Assembly: GCF_036182465.1 (NCBI RefSeq)
Contig: NZ_CP108081.1
Location: 5,828,001-5,892,000 of the forward strand
Source: Streptomyces sp. NBC_00258
GTDB lineage: Bacteria > Actinomycetota > Actinomycetes > Streptomycetales > Streptomycetaceae
Length of the DNA: 64,000 nt
Direction: 5' to 3'
A program made the position numbers and the translations under genes. The notes beneath the pieces were generated by a model. The model made no database searches and was not told the DNA's origin. It saw only the letters and a program-made list of their open reading frames with translations. This document shows, one piece after another, positions 24,812-34,633 of the stretch (the stretch's first letter is position 1; each line of letters opens with the position of its first letter).

Positions 24812-25936
24812 TCAGCTGAGTGAGCCCAGTGCCGCCGCGTCGTACGCGCCCAGCTCGTCGAACCGGCCGTCGAGGACCTTCGCCGCCCAGTGGGGGTCCT
24901 GGAGGAGTGCGCGGCCCACGGCCACCATGTCGAACTCGTCGCTCTCCAGGCGGTCCAGCAGGTCGTCGATGCCCCTGGCCGGGGCGCCCTCGCCCTGGAA
25001 GCCCTTGAGGAAGTCGCCGTCGAGGCCCACCGAGCCTACGGTGATGACCGGCTTGCCCGTCAGCTTCTTCGTCCAGCCGGCCAGGTTCAGGTCCGAGCCG
25101 TCGAACTCCGGGCGCCAGTAGCGGCGGGTGGAGGCGTGGAAGGCGTCCACACCGGCCGCGGCGAGCGGGGCCAGCAGCGCCTCCAGCTCCTCCGGCGTCT
25201 CGGCGAGGCGTGCTTCGTAGGCCTGCTGCTTCCACTGCGAGAAGCGGAAGATGATCGGGAAGGTCGGCGAGACGGCGGCGCGCACCGCGGCCACGATCTC
25301 CGCGGCGAACTGCGTCCGGGCCACCAGGTCGCCGCCGTACGCGTCGGTGCGGCGGTTCGTACCGGCCCACAGGAACTGGTCGATCAGGTAACCGTGCGCG
25401 CCGTGCAGCTCGACCCCGTCGAAGCCGATGCGCTCGGCGGCGGCAGCGGCCTCGGCGAAGGCCTGGACGACATCGTCCAGGTCCTGCTGGGTCATGGCCC
25501 TGCCGGTGACCTCGGCGCCCTCCGTGTGGATGCCGGACGGGCTGACGGACGGGGCGTCCGCGAACGGCGGCTCGCCGGCCCTGCGCACACTCCCGATGTG
25601 CCAGAGCTGCGGCACGATCTTCCCGCCCGCCGCGTGCACGGCCTCGGCGACCTTCGCCCACCCGGCCAGCTGCTCCTCACCGTGGAAGCGCGGGATGTCG
25701 TCCCTCTGCCCGGCCGAGTCGTGGCCCACGTACGTGCCCTCGGTGACGATCAGGCCGACCCCGGCGGCGGCACGGCGCGCGTAGTACGACGCCACGTCCT
25801 CCCCCGGAACACCGCCCGGCGAGAACTGCCGGGTCATCGGCGCCATCGCGATCCGGTTCGGAACGGTCAGACCGTTGAGGGAGACGGGCCGGGAAAGGAT
25901 CTCGGCCGCGCGGGAGGCGGAGGGGGTGACAGTCAC
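24812..25936 (-). CDS. Old Yellow Enzyme family NADH:flavin oxidoreductase
   Basis: 374 residues from GTG 25936; GAGGAG seven bases upstream supports it over an ATG at 25987. OYE features: LSRPVSLNGLTVPNRIAMAPMTRQFS (FMN), IVTEGTYVGHDSAG, VPQLWHIGSVRR, FDGVELHGAHGYLIDQFLW with the His-x-x-His pair and RTDAYGG, then FDMVAVGRALLQDPHWAAKV (phosphate loop). It reduces activated alkenes or nitro esters with NAD(P)H. The strong inverted repeat upstream suggests inducible control. Confidence 0.92.
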   Translation of the reverse strand: MTVTPSASRAAEILSRPVSLNGLTVPNRIAMAPMTRQFSPGGVPGEDVASYYARRAAAGVGLIVTEGTYVGHDSAGQRDDIPRFHGEEQLAGWAKVAEAVHAAGGKIVPQLWHIGSVRRAGEPPFADAPSVSPSGIHTEGAEVTGRAMTQQDLDDVVQAFAEAAAAAERIGFDGVELHGAHGYLIDQFLWAGTNRRTDAYGGDLVARTQFAAEIVAAVRAAVSPTFPIIFRFSQWKQQAYEARLAETPEELEALLAPLAAAGVDAFHASTRRYWRPEFDGSDLNLAGWTKKLTGKPVITVGSVGLDGDFLKGFQGEGAPARGIDDLLDRLESDEFDMVAVGRALLQDPHWAAKVLDGRFDELGAYDAAALGSLS

Positions 25937-25994
25937 GTAGGGGCTCCTCGGGGGTGGAGTGGTCGAGCGGTCGGTCGGGGGATCCATGCGTACG

Positions 25995-26022
25995 TATGCA
26001 CATTCCCATTGGTATGTGCATA
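25995..26022. promoter_or_regulatory. Inverted repeat between OYE and PLD-like genes
   Basis: TATGCACAT (25995-26003) and ATGTGCATA (26014-26022) are perfect nine-base arms with a ten-base spacer. The symmetry continues outward as GCGTA / TACGC after a four-base insertion on the left. It lies about 59 bp from the OYE start and 170 bp from the PLD start. Confidence 0.6.
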
Positions 26023-26194
26023 CGCATGAACCGCTCCCCGGATCAACGACCCCGGCGACCAGGACATTCCGTCACCGCGCCACCGGCCCCCGTGATCCCG
26101 GCCACACCTCCGCACCCGTTCAAGGCCGACCTGTTCGCGCGCGTGATCTATAAGGTGTGGTGGCCATCAACACCATTCGAACGCAAGGGAACAG

Positions 26195-28687
26195 ATGGGT
26201 AGACAGATACGGTGGACGGCCGCTCTCACCGTCCCCCTCGCCCTCGGGGCCACGCTGCTCGCTCCGACGACCGCCGCACAGGCGGAGACGGTCGTCTCCG
26301 GGAACTACACCTCGGTCTTCAACTACCCGAGGCCCACGAGCGCCTACGACTTCTCGATCAGCACCGGCGCCGGTGAACTGATCGACCTCGCGGCGCCGGA
26401 CTCGACCCTCTACATGGGGATGTACTGGTTCAGCAGCGCGACCCTGCGGGAGAAGCTCGCCGCCGCGCAGACGCGGGGTGTGACCCTGCGCATCGTCGCG
26501 GAGGGCGCGAACTCCGGCGACCTGAGCCAGCTGCCGCTGACGGGCGACTCGACCCTCACCCGGTGCAGCAACGGCTGCCTCGGCAACGGCTCGGGCGACA
26601 CACGGGCGATCAACCACGACAAGTACATGGTGCTCGACGCACTCACCGACGGCCGCAAGAACGTCGTCTGGCAGAGCTCGCAGAACCTCGCGGGCGGCCA
26701 GGACGGCGAGATCAACAACGCGGTCGTCGTGGCGGGCAACGCGACCCTCGCCACCCGGTACCGCAACCACTTCAACGACCAGGTCGAGCACGCCGGCGAC
26801 AGCCTGCACACGACGTACGACCACACCACGGGCGACCCGAACTCCCCGGTCGAGGCGTACTTCTCCCCGCGCGACACGGCCTCGGACGCCACGCACTACG
26901 GCAACGCCGACATCCTCGCCTCGTTCATCGACCAGGTCGACTGCAGGCAAGACGGCAAGATCAGGATCGCGGCGGCCGAGCTCGACCAGCGCTCGACCCG
27001 CCCCGCCGTCTACGAGGCCCTGGAGACCAAGCGGACCGAAGGCTGCGCCATCGAGGCGAACGTCCGCGACCTCAGCGACGGCGGCGGCAACAACGGCGTC
27101 GACGAACTCGCCGGCCTCGACATCCCGGCCTATGGAAACCGCCCCGGCGGCTGCCGCTACAAGGCCACGGCGACCTCGTCCTGCAACCGCGGCACCGTGC
27201 ACTCCAAGTACCTGCTGACGGAGTGGAAGAAGGACGACGGCACCCAGGTCCAGCACGTGTACACGGGCTCCCACAACTGGACCGCGGGCTCGCTGAAGAC
27301 CAACGACGAGACGATCCTGCGCATCGACGACGCGGGCACCTACCAGGCGTTCGTCGCGAACTTCAACAAGGCCCGCGCCCTCGTGACCGACATCGACGCC
27401 ACGAAGTACGGCTCGACATCCCAGCACTACTCCCGCGTCAACGTGAAAGCGAACGGCGACCAGCACTACAGCGCCGTCGCCTCCGGCGGCACCTCCGCCG
27501 TCTACACGGCGGTCGTGTACGAACAGGGCGACCGCCACGACGCCTCGGACACCGAGCTGGGCACCGACGTGTACATCCGCATGTACAAGGACGGCGTACC
27601 CCTCTGGGACGAGCAGCTGCTGAGCAACAGCGGGACCGGTACCACCTGGTCGCACCAGAAGCCCGACGTCGGCGTGGACGACCAGGGCAACGCGATCGTC
27701 GTCTGGGCCAAGGACGACGACGGCAACAAGTACGCCGACATCGCCGTGCGCCGGATCACCCCGGCCGGCACGGTCACCACCCTGCCGCGCCCGCACGCCT
27801 CCGGTGACGGTGACCAGCTGCGGCCGACGGTCGCGGTGGCCGGCGACGGTTCCTACGGCGTCGCCTGGGAGTCCACCGCCGACGGCTCGACCCTCAACCA
27901 GGTGTACGCGAGCAGCTGGTCGCCGACCGGTGCCGCGCGCTACCAGGACGTCCAGGTCAGCACGATCGCCTCGGGCGCGGCCGGGTCCAACCGCCGGCCC
28001 GACGCGGCGATCGACGACGCCGGGAACATGGTCGTCGCCTGGGAGGAGGACGCGGACGGCAACGGCGGCCTCAACGTCGGGGTGGCGAAGCTGACCGCCT
28101 CGGGCGGCTTCGCCGTGGCCCGCAAGGTGGCCAACTCGCTCACGGACGGGCAGCAGACCAGGCCCGCGGTGGCGTCGGCCGGTGACGGCCGGTTCGTCGT
28201 GGCGTGGACGGACGAGTACACCACCGGCACCGGCACCCTGGTCCGGGACCAGCGGATCCAGCACCGCGTCTTCTCGGCGACCGGCACGCCCGCGGCCGCG
28301 GACCGGCGGACGACCGAGGAGCCCACCGGGACCGGCCCCTACGTCGATGCCAAGCGGCCGATCTCCGACCAGGCCGACGCCGATGTGGCGGTCGCCGACG
28401 ACGGCAGCTTCGTCGTGGCGTGGAAGGAGGCCTTCGACGTGGTCGTCGGCAACCCCGCGACCCTGCACGCCGGCCAGGACGACGTCTGGGCCCGCGGCTT
28501 CAACGCGGACGGGACGACGGCCGACCGGCTCGTCCCGACCCGGATGAACGTGGTGACCGGCGGGGGCCAGGGCGGCCCGGCCGTGGCCCTGGCCGCGAAC
28601 GGCCGGCTGGCGCTGACGTACTCGGACGACTACGACGGCAACGGCCACAACGAGATGCGCCTGCGGGACGCGTTCAAGAACGCCTGA
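26195..28687 (+). CDS. Secreted phospholipase D-like protein with beta-repeat C-terminus
   Basis: 830 residues. A signal peptide at 1-30 (RWTAALTVPLALGATLLAP, AQA/E) implies export. The PLD half (40-400) has HKD motif 1 as NHDKYMVLDAL near residue 140 and a second motif HSKYLLTEW near 335, in which the expected Asp is Glu. Both are followed by small-residue turns (SSQNL, GSHNWT). The C-terminal 420 residues hold repeated units of the form DVGVDDQGNAIVVWAKDDDG / DAAIDDAGNMVVAWEEDADG / AVASAGDGRFVVAWTDEY, each about 45-60 residues, resembling a beta-propeller or calcium-binding array. Likely a phosphodiester-cleaving exoenzyme; substrate unknown. Confidence 0.85.
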   Translation: MGRQIRWTAALTVPLALGATLLAPTTAAQAETVVSGNYTSVFNYPRPTSAYDFSISTGAGELIDLAAPDSTLYMGMYWFSSATLREKLAAAQTRGVTLRIVAEGANSGDLSQLPLTGDSTLTRCSNGCLGNGSGDTRAINHDKYMVLDALTDGRKNVVWQSSQNLAGGQDGEINNAVVVAGNATLATRYRNHFNDQVEHAGDSLHTTYDHTTGDPNSPVEAYFSPRDTASDATHYGNADILASFIDQVDCRQDGKIRIAAAELDQRSTRPAVYEALETKRTEGCAIEANVRDLSDGGGNNGVDELAGLDIPAYGNRPGGCRYKATATSSCNRGTVHSKYLLTEWKKDDGTQVQHVYTGSHNWTAGSLKTNDETILRIDDAGTYQAFVANFNKARALVTDIDATKYGSTSQHYSRVNVKANGDQHYSAVASGGTSAVYTAVVYEQGDRHDASDTELGTDVYIRMYKDGVPLWDEQLLSNSGTGTTWSHQKPDVGVDDQGNAIVVWAKDDDGNKYADIAVRRITPAGTVTTLPRPHASGDGDQLRPTVAVAGDGSYGVAWESTADGSTLNQVYASSWSPTGAARYQDVQVSTIASGAAGSNRRPDAAIDDAGNMVVAWEEDADGNGGLNVGVAKLTASGGFAVARKVANSLTDGQQTRPAVASAGDGRFVVAWTDEYTTGTGTLVRDQRIQHRVFSATGTPAAADRRTTEEPTGTGPYVDAKRPISDQADADVAVADDGSFVVAWKEAFDVVVGNPATLHAGQDDVWARGFNADGTTADRLVPTRMNVVTGGGQGGPAVALAANGRLALTYSDDYDGNGHNEMRLRDAFKNA

Positions 28688-28727
28688 TCACGGCACCGTC
28701 CTAACCCTGCGGGAACGGCGGAACGCC

Positions 28728-28763
28728 CGAGGGCGGCACCCCTGGAATGGGATGCCGCCCTCG
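28728..28763. terminator. Bidirectional terminator between PLD-like gene and groEL
   Basis: CGAGGGCGGCACCCC pairs with GGGATGCCGCCCTCG (about 14 of 15 pairs) across a short loop, between two convergent stop codons. Confidence 0.8.
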
Positions 28764-28845
28764 TTCGCGCAATGCGAAGTACCGCGTACTGCGAAGTACT
28801 GCCTACCGCGATGAACTACCGAGCCTTGGCTGCTTGCGCCGGGGC

Positions 28846-30474
<1,629 letters not shown>

Positions 30475-30617
30475 GTGAAGTGGTCCTCCCGGACTGGGGT
30501 GGAATCTCCAGGACCGCGCCCGCGCCCGCGACGGACGGCCTGCCGACCTCGTGGTTCCTTGCCCCACCCGGCCTGCGGGCCTCACCGACCCGGTCCTCGT
30601 TATCACTCTCACCTTCA

Positions 30618-30662
30618 GAGTGCTAACGCCAATGATTAGCACTCGACCCATGCGAGTGCAAG
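30618..30662. promoter_or_regulatory. CIRCE (HrcA operator) with an extra half-site
   Basis: TTAGCACTC (30636-30644), nine bases, then GAGTGCAAG (30654-30662): the CIRCE layout with two mismatches in the second arm. A further perfect half-site GAGTGCTAA lies at 30618-30626, also nine bases from the shared middle arm. About 145 bp upstream of the groEL start. Confidence 0.88.
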
Positions 30663-30727
30663 CGGCTCAGGATGATCCGCAGGTGGGAGCAGGTGAGAAG
30701 AGAGCGCATACACGGCGCGTGAGCGTG

Positions 30728-30765
30728 CCGAAGGGCCCGCACCCCGGGGGGTACGAGCCCTTCGG
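30728..30765 (-). terminator. Hairpin terminator after the cold-shock gene
   Basis: CCGAAGGGCCCG (30728-30739) pairs with CGAGCCCTTCGG (30754-30765) with one G-U-type mismatch; it lies 36 bp after the cold-shock stop codon and separates it from groEL. Confidence 0.75.
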
Positions 30766-30800
30766 AAGAAGAACGTCGCTGCAGTAAGTCGGCGCGTGCT

Positions 30801-31007
30801 TCAGCCGGTCGCCAGTCGGACCATGTCCGCCTGCGGCCCCTTCTGGCCTTGCGAGATCTCAAAATCGACCCGCTGACCCTCTTCCAGGGTGCGGTAGCCG
30901 TCCATCTGAATCGCGCTGTAGTGGACGAAAACATCCGCACCACCGTCGACCGCGATGAAGCCGTACCCCTTCTCCGCGTTGAACCATTTGACGGTGCCCT
31001 GAGCCAT
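30801..31007 (-). CDS. Cold-shock protein (CspA/ScoF-like)
   Basis: 68 residues from ATG 31007, preceded by GGGGAG. RNP motifs are intact: KWFNAEKGYGFIAVD (RNP1) and DVFVHYSAI (RNP2). An OB-fold RNA chaperone, cytosolic. The sequence immediately upstream forms two GC-rich hairpins and is part of a long non-coding AT-richer leader, consistent with post-transcriptional, temperature-dependent control. In-frame extension to 31037 is unlikely. Confidence 0.95.
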   Translation of the reverse strand: MAQGTVKWFNAEKGYGFIAVDGGADVFVHYSAIQMDGYRTLEEGQRVDFEISQGQKGPQADMVRLATG

Positions 31008-31462
31008 GCCTAACTCCCCTATTACTGGCCCTTGCACAGACCCGCACTTCGCGGATCCGGGTCAGACCTCACCCCCCAACGGTTGGGGGTGTGCGCCGGA
31101 ACGCGTCGACCGCGGCTGAATGTATCCGTCCAACTGCCGTCTGCAACAGGTCAATCCGACGAGAATTCCGGGCACGACCGATCGGGAATATGTGAAGAAT
31201 TCACGAAGATTCAGGGCAAGTCGGGCCCCATGAATGCCATAAAAGGCTCAAAAAGGCGGGGCACTTTGGCTACTTCTTGTCGGGCTTCGGGCGGGATCTC
31301 AATGCGCCCGGCGTGCGGATCGAAGCAGGTTCCCCAACTGTACCGCGCTCAACCATACAGAATTGCCCCTTCCGCTTCTCTCACGGAGGGGGCAATTCGA
31401 TGAACTCTCGGTGACGGCAGTTACCGAAGGTAATGATCAGCCTCCGGCAACGCTCCCGTCGG
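31008..31462 (-). promoter_or_regulatory. Promoter/leader region of the cold-shock gene (455 bp, no gene)
   Basis: The region is markedly less GC-rich than the rest of the window. Next to the gene are two hairpins: GACCCG/CGGGTC (31039-31063) and a near-perfect ACCCCCCAAC/GGTTGGGGGT (31071-31090). On the minus strand a possible promoter reads TTGCAG, 16 bases, TACATT, around 31120-31150. The far end contains AT-rich DNA (AAAAGGCTCAAAAAGGC) and the sequence past the MoaD/ThiS stop. No convincing reading frame. Confidence 0.55.
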
Positions 31463-31738
31463 TCAGCCGCCGGCGACGGCGGGAATGATCGACACCCCGG
31501 CCCCGTCGGGCGTCGCCGTCTCCAGCCCCTGCTCGAAGCGGACGTCGTCGTCGTTCACGTACACGTTGACGAACCGCCGCAGCTGCCCCTGGTCGTCCAG
31601 GACCCGGGCGGCGATCCCGGTGTGGTTCTTCTCCAGATCGGAGATGACCTCACCAAGAGTCGCCCCCTCGGCAGCGACCTCGGCCTTGCCGCCCGTGTAG
31701 GTACGCAGAATGGTGGGGATACGAACGTTGACGCTCAT
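31463..31738 (-). CDS. MoaD/ThiS family sulfur carrier protein
   Basis: 91 residues ending SIIPAVAGG; the C-terminal Gly-Gly is the site that becomes a thiocarboxylate. Ubiquitin-like features: VNVRIPTILRTYTGGKAEV, LGEVISDLEKNHTG, FVNVYVNDDDVRFEQGLET. GGAGG eight bases before ATG 31738. It follows the thrC-like gene on the same strand and likely shares its transcript. It would deliver sulfide to a PLP enzyme, as CysO does for cysteine synthesis; here the partner is probably the thrC-like protein. Confidence 0.88.
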   Translation of the reverse strand: MSVNVRIPTILRTYTGGKAEVAAEGATLGEVISDLEKNHTGIAARVLDDQGQLRRFVNVYVNDDDVRFEQGLETATPDGAGVSIIPAVAGG

Positions 31739-31776
31739 GGGGTAAGACCTCCGGTCGGGGTGCGAAGCGCCCCGTC

Positions 31777-31838
31777 AGGGGCGCGGGGAACTGCGCAGTC
31801 TTTGTCTTTAGGGGCGCGGGGAACTGCGCGACCAGCCC
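31777..31838 (-). repeat. Dispersed GC-rich repeat, two tandem copies (6a short, 6b full)
   Basis: AGGGGCGCGGGGAACTGCGC at 31777-31796 and a full copy at 31809-31838 (ending GACCAGCCCC). They separate the thrC-like and MoaD/ThiS genes. Confidence 0.85.
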
Positions 31839-31866
31839 CCGCCGACCCGCAGCGAAGGAACAACGA

Positions 31867-33171
31867 CTAGCCGAGCCCAGCTTCACGGAAGGAATCCAGG
31901 TTCGGCCGGATCGTCGCGGTCAGCCCCGTGTCGGAAGCAACCGCGTCCAAGGTCTTCAGACCATCACCGGTGTTGAGCACAACAGTGGTCAGACTCGGAT
32001 CCAGCAGACCATTCTCGATCAGCTTCTTCGCCACCCCCACCGTCACACCACCGGCGGTCTCCGCAAAGATCCCCTCGGTCCGCGCAAGCAACTTGATCGC
32101 GTCGACCACCTGCTCGTCGTTCACGTCCTCCACGGCGCCACCCGTACGCCGGGCGATATCGAGAACGTAAGGACCGTCCGCCGGGTTTCCGATCGCAAGC
32201 GACTTCGCGATCGTGTTCGGCTTCTGCGGCCGTACGACGTCGTGCCCGGCCTTGTACGCCACGGACACCGGCGAGCAGCCCTCGGCCTGCGCACCGAAGA
32301 TCTTGTACGGCTTGTCCTCGACGAGCCCGAGCTTGATCAGCTCCTGCAGACCCTTGTCGATCTTCGTGAGCTGCGAGCCGGAGGCGATCGGGACGACCAG
32401 CTGGTCCGGCAGCTGCCAGCCGAGCTGCTCGCAGATCTCGTACGCGAGGGTCTTGGAGCCCTCCGCGTAGTACGGCCGCAGGTTGACGTTGACGAAGCCC
32501 CAGCCCTCGCCGGCCGGGTCGCCGATCAGCTCGGAGCAGAAGCGGTTCACGTCGTCGTAGTTGCCCTCGATGCCGACGAGCTCACCGCCGTAGACCGCGG
32601 CCATGACGACCTTGCCCTGCTCCAGGTCGTGCGGGATGAACACGCAGGAACGGAAGCCGGCCCGCGCGGCGGCGGCACCCACCGCGCCGGCGAGGTTGCC
32701 GGTGGAGGAGCAGGAGAGGGTGGTGAAACCGAAGGCACGCGCCGCCTCCAGCGCCTGGGCGACGACCCGGTCCTTGAAGGAGTGCGTCGGGTTGCCGGAG
32801 TCGTCCTTGACGAAGAGCTTGCCGGCCTCGACACCCAGCTCGCGCGCCAGGTTGTCGGCCTGGACGAGCTTGGTCCAGCCGGGGTTGATGTTGGGCTTGT
32901 CGGCCACGTCCGCGGGGACGGGCAGCAGCGGCGCGTACCGCCAGATGTTCGCGGGGCCCGCCTCGATCCGCTTGCGGAGTTCCTCGGTGTCGTAGGCCGA
33001 GAAGTCGTACGCGATCTCCAGCGGGCCGAAACACTCCTCGCAGGCGAAGACCGGGCCGAGCGGGACGCGGTGGCCGCACTCGCGGCAGGAAAGCGCGGCG
33101 GCCGGACCGAGGTCGACGGAGTTCGCGGCGGGGGTGGAGTTCGTGGTGCTTGCAACTGTCTGCGCAGCCAT
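31867..33171 (-). CDS. thrC: Threonine-synthase-like PLP enzyme, probably a homocysteine synthase (MetM type)
   Basis: 434 residues. An N-terminal zinc ribbon (SCRECGHRVPLG, FACEECFGPLEI) is followed by the fold-II PLP enzyme: DDSGNPTHSFKDRV (PLP lysine), LSCSSTGNLAGAVGAAAARAG (phosphate loop) and IASGSQLTKIDKG. By sequence this is threonine synthase. Three context facts argue otherwise: a SAM riboswitch controls it, a MoaD/ThiS sulfur carrier is its neighbour, and streptomycetes usually have a separate hom-thrC-thrB cluster. From memory, a Streptomyces ThrC-like enzyme (MetM) that makes homocysteine from O-phosphohomoserine with a carrier protein has been reported; I could not check this. 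The symbol thrC reflects the family only. Confidence 0.85.
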   Translation of the reverse strand: MAAQTVASTTNSTPAANSVDLGPAAALSCRECGHRVPLGPVFACEECFGPLEIAYDFSAYDTEELRKRIEAGPANIWRYAPLLPVPADVADKPNINPGWTKLVQADNLARELGVEAGKLFVKDDSGNPTHSFKDRVVAQALEAARAFGFTTLSCSSTGNLAGAVGAAAARAGFRSCVFIPHDLEQGKVVMAAVYGGELVGIEGNYDDVNRFCSELIGDPAGEGWGFVNVNLRPYYAEGSKTLAYEICEQLGWQLPDQLVVPIASGSQLTKIDKGLQELIKLGLVEDKPYKIFGAQAEGCSPVSVAYKAGHDVVRPQKPNTIAKSLAIGNPADGPYVLDIARRTGGAVEDVNDEQVVDAIKLLARTEGIFAETAGGVTVGVAKKLIENGLLDPSLTTVVLNTGDGLKTLDAVASDTGLTATIRPNLDSFREAGLG

Positions 33172-33186
33172 GGAGGCGAGGCCCTT

Positions 33187-33345
33187 TCCTCATCTTCCTC
33201 ACGACGCACTTCGCCGTGAGACGGATTTGGCACCTTCCCGAGCCGGGAGCCTCGCTGCGCTGATCGACGATGATCAGGACGAGACCGGCCGGAGGGTTGC
33301 CGGGGCTTCAACGGGCCGTATCCCTCTGCCCCTCTGGATGAGCGC
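33187..33345 (-). ncRNA. SAM-I (S-box) riboswitch
   Basis: Read on the minus strand from 33345: P1 strand CTCATC, then CAGAGGGGCAGAGGGA, GGCCCGTTGAAGCCCCGGC, AACC, a variable helix, GGTGCCAAATCC and the closing P1 strand GATGAG (33194-33189). All conserved SAM-I core segments are present in order. The closing strand of P1 abuts the GGAAAGGG Shine-Dalgarno of the thrC-like gene (ATG 33171), so SAM binding would probably block translation. Confidence 0.9.
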
Positions 33346-33534
33346 TATTCGGTTGTGGTTTTGGTTGTGCACGCAACGACCCCCGACATGCGATGGTCAT
33401 CAGCGTTGTTCAAGACTGTAACCGAAGGCCTGGATGGTGGAGAGAGCCGTCCGAACCGCGAGATGACAGTGACACAACCGACACTGCCGCGCGGCGGGCA
33501 CACGCATCCCGAAGAACGCAAGGGAGAGCCGCAC

Positions 33535-34482
33535 GTGCTGGAAGACGTCGAGCGCTGGCTGAGCACGCGCTCCTGGTCCGTCGAGGACCGCCCGCTCAAG
33601 AAACTCATCGCCGCGAAGCGTGCCACCGGCTCCACGGTGAGTGTCGTACTGCCCGCGCTCAACGAGGAGGAGACCGTCGGCGAGATCGTCGCGATCATCC
33701 GCCGTGAGCTGATGACCAGGAAGGTGCCGCTCGTCGACGAGATCGTGGTGATCGACTCGGGTTCGACGGACCGCACCTCCGAGGTCGCCGCCGAGGCGGG
33801 CGCCCGCGTCGTGCACCGGGACGAGATCCTGCCCCGCATACCGGCCGTCCCCGGCAAGGGCGAGGTGCTGTGGCGCTCGCTGCTCGTCACCGGCGGGGAC
33901 ATCGTGGCCTTCGTCGACGCGGACCTGAAGGAGTTCTCGGCGGACTTCGTCTCCGGGATCGTCGGCCCGCTGCTCACCGAACCGGGCGTGGACCTCGTCA
34001 AGGCGATGTACGACCGCCCGCTGGGCTCCGCCGCAGGTCAGGGAGGTCGGGTCACCGAACTCATGGCCCGCCCGCTCCTGAACATGCACTGGCCGCAGCT
34101 GGCCGGCTTCGTCCAGCCGCTGGGCGGGGAGTACGCGGCCCGCCGCTCCCTCCTCGAACAGCTCCCGTTCCCCGTCGGGTACGGCGTCGAGCTGGGCATG
34201 CTGGTCGACGCGCTGCACCTGGTGGGCCTCGACGCCCTGGCCCAGGTCGACGTCGGCGTCCGCAAACACCGCCACCAGGACGGCCAGGCCCTGGGCCGCA
34301 TGTCCGCCGCGATCTACCGCACCGCCCAGCTCCGCCTGGCCCGCGGCCACATGATCCGCCCCTCCCTGACCCAGTTCGAACGCGGCGAGCACGGCTTCGA
34401 GCCGCGCACGTACTCGGTGGACATGGAGGAGAGGCCGCCGATGGCGGACATCGAGGAGTACGTGGAAAGGAAAGCGGCGTGA
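33535..34482 (+). CDS. gpgS: Glucosyl-3-phosphoglycerate synthase
   Basis: 315 residues from GTG 33535 with AGGGAG eight bases upstream. A GT-A/GT81-type glycosyltransferase: VSVVLPALNEEETVGEIV, IVVIDSGSTDRTSEVA, VPGKGEVLWRSL and FVDADL (DxD-like), then KAMYDRPLG, GGEYAARRSLLEQLPFPVGYGVELGMLVD and RKHRHQDGQALGRMS. It transfers glucose from an NDP donor to 3-phosphoglycerate, the first step to glucosylglycerate (an osmolyte, or the methylglucose lipopolysaccharide primer in mycobacteria). It stands just before otsA. Confidence 0.92.
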   Translation: MLEDVERWLSTRSWSVEDRPLKKLIAAKRATGSTVSVVLPALNEEETVGEIVAIIRRELMTRKVPLVDEIVVIDSGSTDRTSEVAAEAGARVVHRDEILPRIPAVPGKGEVLWRSLLVTGGDIVAFVDADLKEFSADFVSGIVGPLLTEPGVDLVKAMYDRPLGSAAGQGGRVTELMARPLLNMHWPQLAGFVQPLGGEYAARRSLLEQLPFPVGYGVELGMLVDALHLVGLDALAQVDVGVRKHRHQDGQALGRMSAAIYRTAQLRLARGHMIRPSLTQFERGEHGFEPRTYSVDMEERPPMADIEEYVERKAA

Positions 34483-34495
34483 GGAGCGCCACGTA

Positions 34496-34553
34496 AGGGG
34501 CGCGGGGCCGTGACATTTGCGGCTCCGCCGCGGGGCGCGACCAGCCCCCGCCG
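34496..34553 (+). repeat. Dispersed repeat, long form (copy 7)
   Basis: Begins AGGGGCGCGGGGCCGTGACA, contains TTTGCGGCTCCGCCGCGG and ends GCGACCAGCCCCCGCC. Inverted with respect to copy 8 downstream of otsA. Confidence 0.85.
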
Positions 34554-34589
34554 GCGGTCAGACGACCCACAACCTCGCCCCCACGGCGA

Positions 34590-34613
34590 GTGGGAACGTT
34601 TGAGCGTTTCCAC
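34590..34613 (+). promoter_or_regulatory. Inverted repeat upstream of otsA
   Basis: GTGGGAACG (34590-34598) and CGTTTCCAC (34605-34613), eight of nine pairs, with a six-base centre TTTGAG, about 20 bp before ATG 34634. A LacI-type size and layout; the regulator is unknown. Confidence 0.5.
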
Positions 34614-34633
34614 CGGGGGCTAGATTTCGAGGC

